A stretch of DNA of 64,000 nt from positions 1 through 64,000 of the forward strand of contig NZ_JAFA01000024.1 of NCBI RefSeq assembly GCF_000519185.1, given 5' to 3'. This DNA comes from Paraburkholderia nodosa DSM 21604 (GTDB lineage: Bacteria > Pseudomonadota > Gammaproteobacteria > Burkholderiales > Burkholderiaceae). This document shows, piece after piece, positions 1 through 8,430 of this stretch (position 1 is the stretch's first letter; every line of letters starts with the position of its first letter). The position numbers and the translations under genes were made by a program. The notes under the pieces were generated by a model. That model did no database searches. It worked only from the letters and a program-made list of their open reading frames with translations, and was not told the DNA's origin.

Positions 1-665
1 TGCTTGGCGTACGCCCACTCGACGTAGCCGATCGCGCCCGGCAGACGCTGCACGAAGGCGGCCACGCCGTCGTTGCCCTTGCCGCCCGTGCCCGTCGGCC
101 AGCTCACGGTCGTGCCTTCGCCGACCTTGCTCTTCCACTCGGGGTTGACCTTCGAGAGGTAGTTCGTCCAGATGAAGCTGGTGCCCGAGCCGTCGGCGCG
201 GCGGACCACGGCGATGTCGAGATCAGGCAGCTTGACCTTCGGGTTCAGCGCGACGATGGCCGGATCGTTCCACTTCTTGATCTTGCCGAGGTAGATGTCG
301 CCGAGCACCGGGCCCGACAGGGTGATCTCGCCCGGCTTCACGCCCGGCACGTTGATCGCCGGCACGACGCCGCCGACCACCGTCGGAAACTGGAACAGGC
401 CTTCCTTGGCCAGATCCTCGTCCTTCAGCGGAGCGTCCGAGCCCGCGAAGTCCACCGTCTTGGCTTGAATCTGCTTGATGCCGCCCGACGAGCCAATGCC
501 CTGGTAGTTGACCTTGCCGCCGCCCGACTTTTGATAGGCATCCGCCCATTTCGTATAGATCGGTGCTGCGAAGGTGCTACCCGCGCCGGTGATGTCAGCA
601 GCCTGCGCTGCGATCGCGAAGAGCGCGCCAGCAACGCCAGCGAGCGCGGTTTGCATCAATTTCAT
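1..665 (-). CDS. pstS: PstS, phosphate ABC transporter substrate-binding protein (3' part missing)
   Basis: Periplasmic phosphate-binding component of the high-affinity PstSCAB uptake system. The visible part has a signal peptide (residues 1-22, ending AAQA), then the family motifs ITGAGSTFAAPIY, GIGSSGGIKQI and FAGSDAPL, and later RADGSGTSFIWTNYL. The start ATG at 665 is preceded by ACTGGAGG, a strong ribosome binding site. The frame runs off the left edge of the window at about residue 221; family members are usually near 340 residues, so about one third is missing. Two Pho boxes lie 55 bp upstream, which fits PhoB control. The rest of the operon (pstCAB, phoU, phoBR in relatives) would lie further left. 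The family assignment is very secure. Confidence 0.97.
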   Translation of the reverse strand, partial: MKLMQTALAGVAGALFAIAAQAADITGAGSTFAAPIYTKWADAYQKSGGGKVNYQGIGSSGGIKQIQAKTVDFAGSDAPLKDEDLAKEGLFQFPTVVGGVVPAINVPGVKPGEITLSGPVLGDIYLGKIKKWNDPAIVALNPKVKLPDLDIAVVRRADGSGTSFIWTNYLSKVNPEWKSKVGEGTTVSWPTGTGGKGNDGVAAFVQRLPGAIGYVEWAYAK

Positions 666-703
666 GAGACCTCCAGTGTGTGAGCGGATGAACGACACCG
701 CGA

Positions 704-758
704 AGCTTAGGGGGTCTCTGTGACAGTACCGTGACGGTTCATGAAGCGAACGTGACAG
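704..758 (-). promoter_or_regulatory. Two Pho boxes and -10 of the pstS promoter
   Basis: Read on the minus strand there are four heptamers, CTGTCAC (752-758), GCTTCAT (741-747), CCGTCAC (731-737) and CTGTCAC (720-726), spaced 11, 10 and 11 bp apart. This is the PhoB pattern of direct heptamers separated by 4 bp, here as two boxes. Ten bp after the last heptamer is TAAGCT (704-709), a plausible -10, and no -35 is needed at PhoB promoters. Start of transcription would be near 697, giving a leader of about 30 nt. The match is read directly from sequence; PhoB binding is inferred. Confidence 0.85.
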
Positions 759-901
759 TTCGATTACTGGCTGAAAGGCGCGTGGATATGCGATTTGGGC
801 GATTTTGCAAGCGCGGCTGCAACATGGCCTGCACGTGCTGCGGCGGCTGAAACGCCCGCCAGGCGGGCGTTCGAAGGCTACCTGGGGGTCCGATGAAAAA
901 A

Positions 902-934
902 TTCGAGGAATTCCTCGAAAATGGTTTGCAAACC
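902..934. repeat. Adjacent 18-bp and 12-bp perfect palindromes
   Basis: Positions 902-919 read TTCGAGGAATTCCTCGAA, a perfect 18-bp palindrome. Three bases later 923-934 reads GGTTTGCAAACC, a perfect 12-bp palindrome. Neither is followed by a T-tract in either direction, so they do not look like terminators. They lie between the glmM terminator and the pstS promoter and could be protein-binding sites; no regulator is recognised. Confidence 0.6.
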
Positions 935-990
935 GTTATTCGATTGTTTTAAACGTTTGCCTGCTTCCGTTGCGACGTCGAAAAAATCGC

Positions 991-1034
991 AAAAAAAAGA
1001 TGAGCACGACGGCGGATTGCAACGTCGTGCTCAT
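991..1034 (-). terminator. Intrinsic terminator after glmM
   Basis: On the minus strand an 11-bp perfect stem (ATGAGCACGAC, 1000-1010, paired with 1024-1034, 13-nt loop) is followed by a run of eight T with one interruption (999-991) and a second T-run. It lies 57 bp past the glmM stop codon and closes the glmM transcription unit before pstS. Confidence 0.9.
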
Positions 1035-1090
1035 TGGTTTGGCGCTGGCGCGACCCAGTCGCGCGACTTGCGCGACTTAATAGCCGGCGA

Positions 1091-2443
<1,353 letters not shown>

Positions 2444-2543
2444 CTTTCTACCCCTCGGTTTGGTGCTGCTTTGTCCTGTATTGTGGCCGCCCGGATCCGC
2501 TGCGGCGCACTTCGCGCCTGTCAGCGTTCGGCAGGGCAATGGC

Positions 2544-3458
2544 TCAGCCTTGTGCGTCCAGCGTACCTGCGGACATCGCGGCGCGCATCGCCACCCAGAT
2601 CTTGAGTGCGTCTACGGTCGGCGCAACGTCGTGCACGCGAATGATCGCCGCGCCGCGCTCCGCCGCACACACGGCCGCCCCCACGCTTGCCGCCACGCGC
2701 TCGGGCGCGGGCCGGTTCACGAGCGCGCCGAGCATCGACTTGCGCGACATGCCGACCAGGATCGGATACGGCGCGACGCCTGCCGCAACCTCGGGCGCCG
2801 TCTCTGGCAGGTGCGCGAGCAGCGCGTAATTGTGCTCGACCACCGACTTGCCGAAGCCGAAGCCCGGATCCACGCTGATGCGCGCCTTCGCCACGCCCGC
2901 CGCTTCGAGTTCGGCGCAACGTCCGGCGAGAAACTCGCGCACCTCGCGCACGACGTCCACGTAGTCGGGCTCGCCCAGCTGCATCGTCTGCGGCTCGCCT
3001 AGCATGTGCATCACACACAGCCCGCAGTTGCTCTCGCGCACGGCCTCGATCGCGCCGGGCATGCGAAATCCCCAGATGTCGTTGATCATGTCGGCGCCTG
3101 CCGCGAGCGCCGCGCGCATGACTTCGGGCTTGTACGTGTCGATCGACAGCGGAAGGTTCGCGCCCTTGAGCTTTTCCACGAGCGGAATCACGCGTTCGAG
3201 TTCCTCGTCGAGCGGCACGGGCGGCGCGCCCGGGCGCGTCGATTCACCGCCAATGTCGATGATATCGACGCCGTCGAGCATCATCTGCTCGGCGCGGCGC
3301 AAGGCGTCGCCGAACGCGATATAGCGGCCGCCATCGGAAAACGAGTCGGGTGTCGCGTTGAGGATGCCCATGACGAGCGGACGCTCGAACGTCAGCGTGA
3401 AGCGGCCGCACACGAGCGGTTCAGGTGGGAGACTACCTTGCGAGGAGATGTTGGGCAC
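2544..3458 (-). CDS. folP: Dihydropteroate synthase FolP
   Basis: Condenses p-aminobenzoate with hydroxymethyl-dihydropterin diphosphate in folate synthesis; the sulfonamide target. Signature motifs are MGILNATPDSFSDGG near the N-terminus, DIGGESTRPGA, and the C-terminal RVHDV (phosphate/pterin site). With the GTG at 3458 it has 304 residues. A TTG at 3518 would give 20 more residues, but it falls inside the T-tract and next to the stem of an intrinsic terminator, so it is unlikely. Neither start has a strong ribosome binding site, so the start is the weak point of this call. Its own promoter or readthrough from ftsH must supply expression. Confidence 0.93.
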   Translation of the reverse strand: MPNISSQGSLPPEPLVCGRFTLTFERPLVMGILNATPDSFSDGGRYIAFGDALRRAEQMMLDGVDIIDIGGESTRPGAPPVPLDEELERVIPLVEKLKGANLPLSIDTYKPEVMRAALAAGADMINDIWGFRMPGAIEAVRESNCGLCVMHMLGEPQTMQLGEPDYVDVVREVREFLAGRCAELEAAGVAKARISVDPGFGFGKSVVEHNYALLAHLPETAPEVAAGVAPYPILVGMSRKSMLGALVNRPAPERVAASVGAAVCAAERGAAIIRVHDVAPTVDALKIWVAMRAAMSAGTLDAQG

Positions 3459-3516
3459 GTCAAAAAACGTCAGATGTGTAACGAGATGCGGCGGCACAGC
3501 GGCACGCCAGAAATGC

Positions 3517-3549
3517 AAAACGGGCCGATGTGAACATCACACCGGCCCG
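3517..3549 (-). terminator. Terminator-like hairpin between ftsH and folP
   Basis: On the minus strand the stem pairs 3543-3549 with 3521-3527 (CGGGCCG), then after one mismatch 3537-3541 with 3529-3533, leaving a 3-nt loop, and is followed by TTTT. It starts 20 bp after the ftsH stop. The short T-run suggests a partial terminator. Confidence 0.6.
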
Positions 3550-3568
3550 CAACTTTACTCGATAAGGA

Positions 3569-5455
3569 TCACGCCGGTGCAGTGGCGCTACCGGGTTTGA
3601 CCTCGGTGCCCGTGCTGCCGCCCGACGACGCGTCGCCGGGCGACGCCGTGCTCTTCGGCGAGCGCGGCGGACGGCCGGCCATGATGTCGTTGATCTGGTC
3701 GGCGTCGATCGTTTCCCACTCCATGAGTGCCGCGGTCATGGCTTCGACCTTGTCGCGGTTCTCGTCGAGCAGGCGCTTCGCGAGGTTGTACTGCTCGTCG
3801 AGCACGCGGCGGATTTCCGCGTCGACCTTCTGCTGCGTCGCTTCCGAGATCGCACGCGTGAAGCCCTTGCCGAACGGGGAGGCTTCGTTGTCGTCGTCGG
3901 CGTAGACCATCGGTCCGAGCGCGTCGGTCATGCCAAAGCGTGTAACCATGGCGCGGGCCGTTTGCGTCGCTTTGTTGAAGTCGTCCGAGGCACCCGTGCT
4001 GATCAGGTTCATGAACAGCTCTTCCGCCACGCGGCCGCCGAACAGAATGGCCAGACGATCCAGCAGATAGTCCTTCGAGTACGTTTCGTTGTCGTGCTCC
4101 GGCAGCTGCCACGTCACACCCAGCGCGCGGCCGCGCGGGATGATCGTGACCTTGTGCACCGGGTCCGCCTTCGGCAGCAGCTTCGCGATCACCGCGTGAC
4201 CCGACTCGTGGTACGCCGTGGCGCGCTTCGCTTCCTCACGAATCACCGCCGACTTGCGCTCCGGACCCATGAAGATCTTGTCCTTCGCGTCTTCGAAGTC
4301 CTGCATTTCGACAATGCGCTTGCCGCGGCGCGCCGCGAAGAGCGCGGCTTCGTTCACGAGGTTCGCGAGGTCGGCGCCCGAGAAGCCCGGCGTGCCGCGT
4401 GCGATTACCGCTGCATCCACGTCGTTGGCGATCGGCACCTTGCGCAGGTGCACCTTCATGATCTGCTCGCGACCGCGGATGTCCGGCAGGCCCACATACA
4501 CCTGGCGGTCGAAACGGCCCGGACGCAGCAGCGCCTTGTCCAGCACATCCGAACGGTTGGTTGCCGCGATCACGATAACGCCCGAATTCGCCTCGAAGCC
4601 GTCCATCTCGACCAGCATCTGGTTCAGCGTCTGCTCGCGTTCGTCGTTGCCGCCGCCCATGCCGGCGCCACGATGGCGGCCGACCGCGTCGATTTCGTCG
4701 ATGAACACGATACACGGCGCATGCTTCTTGGCCTGCTCGAACATGTCGCGCACGCGAGCCGCGCCCACGCCGACGAACATTTCGACGAAGTCCGAACCCG
4801 AGATGCTGAAGAACGGCACCTTCGCTTCACCAGCAATGGCGCGCGCAAGCAGCGTCTTACCCGTACCCGGAGGGCCAACGAGCAGCACGCCGCGCGGTAT
4901 ACGCCCGCCCAGCTTCTGGAATTTTTGCGGATCGCGCAGGAAGTCGACGAGTTCGGACACTTCTTCCTTCGCTTCGTCGCAGCCCGCGACGTCGGAGAAG
5001 TTGACCGCGTTGTTGTTCTCGTCGATCAAGCGGGCGCGCGATTTACCAAAGGAAAACGCCCCGCCTTTGCCGCCCCCCTGCATCTGTCTCATCATGTAGA
5101 ACCAGAACACGATGATGAGTATGGTTGGCCCGAGGTAGTACAGCGCGGAAACGAGCGCGTTCGGCTCTTCGTCAGCCTTGCCGCTCACCTGCACGCCATA
5201 TTTCATCAGGTCGCCGACCATCCAGATGTCGCCTGGGGAGACGATCTGGTATTTCTGGCCATCTGCCGGAGTGACCGTGAGGTTCCGCCCCTGCACCACG
5301 ACAGTCTTGACCTTGCCGTTCTTCGCGTCGTCCATGAACTGCGAATAGGAAACGCCTTCCTGGACACGGGGCTTGTCGAACTGCTTGAACACCGTAAACA
5401 GCACCAGTGCGATTACCAGCCACACTGCTGCCTTCGAAAACATGTTGTTGTTCAA
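3569..5455 (-). CDS. ftsH: ATP-dependent zinc metalloprotease FtsH
   Basis: Membrane-anchored AAA+ protease that degrades misfolded membrane proteins and regulators (LpxC, sigma-32 in E. coli). It has 628 residues: membrane segment 6-24, periplasmic loop, second membrane segment 106-124, Walker A GPPGTGKT (194-201), Walker B FIDEID (251-256), zinc site HESGH (416-420) and a flexible Gly/Ser/Thr-rich tail. I choose the TTG at 5455 because AAGGAG sits 7 nt upstream; the in-frame ATG at 5443 would be badly spaced. It follows rlmE (192-bp gap), as in E. coli rrmJ-ftsH. Confidence 0.97.
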   Translation of the reverse strand: MNNNMFSKAAVWLVIALVLFTVFKQFDKPRVQEGVSYSQFMDDAKNGKVKTVVVQGRNLTVTPADGQKYQIVSPGDIWMVGDLMKYGVQVSGKADEEPNALVSALYYLGPTILIIVFWFYMMRQMQGGGKGGAFSFGKSRARLIDENNNAVNFSDVAGCDEAKEEVSELVDFLRDPQKFQKLGGRIPRGVLLVGPPGTGKTLLARAIAGEAKVPFFSISGSDFVEMFVGVGAARVRDMFEQAKKHAPCIVFIDEIDAVGRHRGAGMGGGNDEREQTLNQMLVEMDGFEANSGVIVIAATNRSDVLDKALLRPGRFDRQVYVGLPDIRGREQIMKVHLRKVPIANDVDAAVIARGTPGFSGADLANLVNEAALFAARRGKRIVEMQDFEDAKDKIFMGPERKSAVIREEAKRATAYHESGHAVIAKLLPKADPVHKVTIIPRGRALGVTWQLPEHDNETYSKDYLLDRLAILFGGRVAEELFMNLISTGASDDFNKATQTARAMVTRFGMTDALGPMVYADDDNEASPFGKGFTRAISEATQQKVDAEIRRVLDEQYNLAKRLLDENRDKVEAMTAALMEWETIDADQINDIMAGRPPRSPKSTASPGDASSGGSTGTEVKPGSATAPA

Positions 5456-5647
5456 AGCACCACTCCTTCACTCATAGATGGGCGCCTACATTTGCCTTGC
5501 GACACCACCAAAGCATTCTAATCCAGTACACGGACCCCTGCCATAACGTTTCGCTACCGCAGGAATAGCCCGAGCGCCTTGTCCTGACCGCCTCTCGGGG
5601 TCATTTTGCGACCAGATTGCGCCTTTTGCACGGCAATCATGCCCCGT

Positions 5648-6310
5648 TTAACAGGGACGCTTCAGATGTTTACCCAATATAAACGTTTCGGACGATTTAT
5701 CACGCGAAGCCTTCGGTTTGCGCGCGGCCACGACCTTGAACTGCTGCTTGAACTTCTCGACGATCTGACTGTAACCGCTGCCGTGGAAGCATTTGACTAA
5801 GAGGGCTCCATCGGGTTTCAGATGATTCTGCGAAAACTCGAGCGCGAGATCGCACACGTGCTCGATACGCGCCGCGTCGGCAGACGCGACCCCCGAGAGA
5901 TTGGGCGCCATGTCCGAAATTACAAGATCGACCGGGCGCCCACCCAGCAATTCTTCCAGTTGCGCGAGCACGTCGTCTTCGCGGAAGTCGCCCTGCAGGA
6001 ACTGCACGTCGGAGATGGGCTCCATCGGCAGGAGATCGAGCGCGATGATCGTGCCGTCGATCCCACCTTGTCGTTGGTCGTCGCGCTTCGTGCTTTGCGC
6101 GAGCTTGTTGCGGGCGTACTGGCTCCAGCTGCCGGGCGCGGCGCCGAGGTCCACGATCACCATGCCGGGGTGGATCAGCTTGTCCTGCTCGTCGATTTCC
6201 TTGAGCTTGTACGCGGCGCGGGCGCGATAGCCCTCCCTCTGCGCCATTTTCACGTACGGGTCGTTGATATGGTCGTGCAGCCACGACTGATTGAAGCGAT
6301 TTTTTGCCAT
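5648..6310 (-). CDS. rlmE: 23S rRNA (uridine-2'-O)-methyltransferase RlmE (FtsJ/RrmJ)
   Basis: Methylates the 2'-OH of U2552 in the 23S rRNA A-loop during late 50S assembly. It has 220 residues (E. coli 209). The SAM-binding motif is VDLGAAPGSWSQYA (about 53-66). The catalytic tetrad K-D-K-E is represented by the first Lys of YKLKEIDEQDK, by D in ISDMAPNLSG, by K in LLVKCFHG and by E in SSETFILG. ATG at 6310. Divergent from yhbY with a 273-bp shared upstream region, the arrangement seen in many Proteobacteria. Confidence 0.97.
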   Translation of the reverse strand: MAKNRFNQSWLHDHINDPYVKMAQREGYRARAAYKLKEIDEQDKLIHPGMVIVDLGAAPGSWSQYARNKLAQSTKRDDQRQGGIDGTIIALDLLPMEPISDVQFLQGDFREDDVLAQLEELLGGRPVDLVISDMAPNLSGVASADAARIEHVCDLALEFSQNHLKPDGALLVKCFHGSGYSQIVEKFKQQFKVVAARKPKASRDKSSETFILGKHLKRPC

Positions 6311-6583
6311 TAAAGATGAACTCTTGCTGCGTGATTCCGCGCTTTTAGCGGATAATACGCGTTTTATTCGTGCGGCCGTCGCGGGCCGCCTGGCCGGATG
6401 TTCGTTGCTCCGCCGGCGTTTTTGGCCCGCGCCCTGCCGTTCCCCACGGTTTTCCGTTGTTCCGACGCGCTTTGCCCGCTGGCGGCCCGCTATTCGCGGA
6501 CCGCACTCACGTCTGCCCAGGTTGTCAATTCATGCCTGTCGACCCGCGCGGCGCCGTCATTTTAGTCGAGTCTGCCACATCCC

Positions 6584-7129
6584 ATGCCCGCCCTCACTCT
6601 TTCCGCCGAACAGCGCTCCGAGCTGCGCTCCCAGGCTCACGCGCTCAAACCGGTTGTGCTCATCGGCGCCGAGGGACTGACCGACGCCGTCCTCAAGGAG
6701 ATCAAGGTTCACCTGGCCGCGCACCAACTCATCAAGGTGCGCGTGTTCGGCGACGAGCGCGAAGAGCGCCTCGCGATCTACGAAGAGATCTGCGACCGCC
6801 TGGGCGCCGCCCCGATCCAGCACATCGGCAAGCTGCTCGTCATCTACAAGCCCGAGGAAGCCAAGGCGAAGGCCACGACCGCGCGCGCCGGCGCCCGCGG
6901 CACCGTGTCGCGCCCGTCCGCCGACGTACCGAGCGCGCGTGAAGCGGGCAAGCGCGGCGCCGCGCCGCGCACCGTCAAGGTCGTCAAGGCCAGCGACAAC
7001 CCCATGCGCAAGCCGAAGGCGCAAAAGGTGACGGTCAAGGGCAACGAGCGCGTCACGCAAGGCGGCAACATCAAGCGCGCCAAGAAGCGCCAAACCAGCT
7101 CCAAGCGGGCCCACCAGGGTTCGAAGTAA
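6584..7129 (+). CDS. yhbY: YhbY-type CRS1/CRM RNA-binding protein with long basic tail
   Basis: Single CRM-domain RNA-binding protein thought to help 50S ribosome assembly. Residues 1-90 are the domain, including LKPVVLIGAEGLT and LIKVRVFGDEREER and ending IQHIGKLLVIYK. The E. coli protein stops about there (97 aa). Here a Lys/Arg/Ala-rich tail of about 90 residues follows, presumably disordered and RNA-binding. ATG at 6584; the upstream in-frame extension has no family match. Transcribed away from rlmE and ends at a strong terminator. Confidence 0.93.
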   Translation: MPALTLSAEQRSELRSQAHALKPVVLIGAEGLTDAVLKEIKVHLAAHQLIKVRVFGDEREERLAIYEEICDRLGAAPIQHIGKLLVIYKPEEAKAKATTARAGARGTVSRPSADVPSAREAGKRGAAPRTVKVVKASDNPMRKPKAQKVTVKGNERVTQGGNIKRAKKRQTSSKRAHQGSK

Positions 7130-7160
7130 AAAAGCGCGGCCTTCGAGCCGCGCTTTTTTT
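7128..7160. terminator. Bidirectional terminator between yhbY and the DUF4149 gene
   Basis: Seven-bp GC stem GCGCGGC (7134-7140) / GCCGCGC (7147-7153) with loop CTTCGA, flanked by six A on the left and seven T on the right. It can end the plus-strand yhbY transcript and, in the other direction, the greA-DUF4149 transcript. Confidence 0.93.
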
Positions 7161-7185
7161 CGCCTGACTCGGCTTCAGGTCGCTT

Positions 7186-7722
7186 TCAGCGCGGAGCAGT
7201 TTCCATGTGCCGTGGCAGCATGCCGCGCGCCGAAGGCAGCAGCCAGACGAGCCATGCGCCGAGAAGGCTCTGCACGAGATAGAACAGGCTCGACACGCCA
7301 TGCAGCAAGCCGAAGCGGCTCGCATACGGCGAACTGGCCACATCCATGCCCGCGCTCATCGCTTGAACGCGCAACGCGTTCATGAACGGCTGCAGCGCGA
7401 AATAGCCGATCAGCACGCACAGCAGCATGGCGGCCAGAATCCAGCGCAGCCGGCGATAGCCCAACGCGCCGCGGCGCGCGAGCACGCTCGACAGCCCGAG
7501 CATCAACACGCCGCACACCACGCCGATCAGGCCTTCAAGGCGAAACAGCTGCGCGGCGAGTTCGCCGGCCACCACCCTTTCGAGCGACGCGAACAGGACG
7601 GGCGCGACCGCATAGCCGATGGTCAGCTGGCTGCCGACCCACAGCATGGCCAGCAGCCCGAAGAGCCGGTGCGGAACGAGCGAAACGGGAGTGGCGGAAC
7701 CCACGTGGCTTGCAGTACTCAC
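7186..7722 (-). CDS. DUF4149 membrane protein
   Basis: Integral membrane protein of 178 residues with four predicted helices (about 20-40, 62-82, 93-112 and 146-166). It resembles the DUF4149 family found next to greA in beta-proteobacteria; no molecular function is known. The start is GTG at 7722, with GAGG about 11 nt upstream, only 12 bp after the greA stop, so it is probably translationally coupled to greA. The C-terminus is short and basic. Family call is from hydropathy pattern, length and location. Confidence 0.75.
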   Translation of the reverse strand: MSTASHVGSATPVSLVPHRLFGLLAMLWVGSQLTIGYAVAPVLFASLERVVAGELAAQLFRLEGLIGVVCGVLMLGLSSVLARRGALGYRRLRWILAAMLLCVLIGYFALQPFMNALRVQAMSAGMDVASSPYASRFGLLHGVSSLFYLVQSLLGAWLVWLLPSARGMLPRHMETAPR

Positions 7723-7734
7723 GTCGATGCGCCC

Positions 7735-8211
7735 TCAGACGTAGCGAACCTCGATAACTTCGTATTCGCGCACGCCGCTGGGGGCCTGCACCTGGGCGAC
7801 ATCGCCTTCGGACTTGCCGATCAGCGCGCGCGCGATGGGCGAGCTGACCGAGATCAGGCCGTGCTCGAGATCGGCTTCGTCGTCGCCGACGATCTGGTAG
7901 GTCACCGTCTTGCCCGAATCGAGGTCTTCGAGATCCACGGTCGAGCCGAACACCACGCGGCCGTCCGCTTCGAGCGTGGCCGGGTCGATGATCTGCGCGG
8001 CCGCCAGCTTCGACTCGATCTCGGCGATGCGGCCTTCGATGAAGCCCTGCTTTTCCTTTGCGGCGTCGTATTCCGCGTTTTCCGACAGATCGCCCTGCGC
8101 GCGCGCTTCCGCGATCGAATTGATGACCGCCGGACGCTCGACGGATTTCAGGCGCTGCAACTCTCCGCGGAGTTGGTCTGCACCGCGCTTGGTCAAGGGA
8201 ATCGTGCTCAT
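7735..8211 (-). CDS. greA: Transcription elongation factor GreA
   Basis: Binds the secondary channel of RNA polymerase and stimulates cleavage of backtracked RNA. It has 158 residues, exactly the usual length. The N-terminal coiled coil (about 1-75) contains the tip with acidic residues in the GDLSENAEYDAAK motif, and the C-terminal FKBP-like domain holds ISVSSPIARALIGK and YEVIEVRYV. ATG at 8211 with GAG upstream. A longer frame to 8379 would run through the hairpin behind carB and is rejected. Downstream of carB in the same direction. Confidence 0.97.
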   Translation of the reverse strand: MSTIPLTKRGADQLRGELQRLKSVERPAVINSIAEARAQGDLSENAEYDAAKEKQGFIEGRIAEIESKLAAAQIIDPATLEADGRVVFGSTVDLEDLDSGKTVTYQIVGDDEADLEHGLISVSSPIARALIGKSEGDVAQVQAPSGVREYEVIEVRYV

Positions 8212-8284
8212 AAACAACTCGTACGGCCCAAAAGGGCCTAAAGGAGACCGCGCCACGCACGCTTGTCGCGCACGTTGCGGCCAT

Positions 8285-8376
8285 AAAAAAAATTCCGCGG
8301 TTAAGTGCATCCCGCGAGGGCGGCCGCGCAGTCTGGCGCAGCCTGAAAACCCTGTTGGGACGCCGCTTAACCGCGG
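8285..8376 (-). terminator. Long hairpin with T8 tract between carB and greA
   Basis: On the minus strand CCGCGGTTAAG (8376-8366) pairs perfectly with CTTAACCGCGG (8305-8295), then comes AA and a run of eight T (8292-8285). The 60-nt interior folds further: GCGTCCC pairs with GGGATGC just inside the main stem. The terminal stem plus T-tract fits an intrinsic terminator or attenuator for the carAB transcript; the large apical part is unusual. Confidence 0.6.
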
Positions 8377-8430
8377 CACATTCAGCTTTTTTAGCCTGCC
8401 TCGTTGAGCGTTAGACAGACAATTGAAGCC

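Larger units (their letters stand above)
666..1090. other. Gene-free region between glmM and pstS
   Basis: No convincing coding sequence. It holds the pstS leader and Pho boxes (to 758), a 10-bp-arm inverted repeat with a 1-nt loop at 851-871, two adjacent perfect palindromes at 902-919 and 923-934, and the glmM terminator at 991-1034. The AT-rich stretch 895-1000 contrasts with the GC-rich flanks. Confidence 0.7.

Noticed and set aside
851..871. Inverted repeat as terminator
   Set aside because: One-nt loop cannot fold as drawn in RNA and no T-run follows on either strand; kept only as part of a palindrome cluster.
3459..3518. Longer FolP start at TTG 3518
   Set aside because: The codon lies in the T-tract of the ftsH terminator and the added residues do not resemble the family.
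8212..8379. N-terminal extension of GreA
   Set aside because: It would translate through the long hairpin behind carB; GreA has exactly its usual length from ATG 8211.
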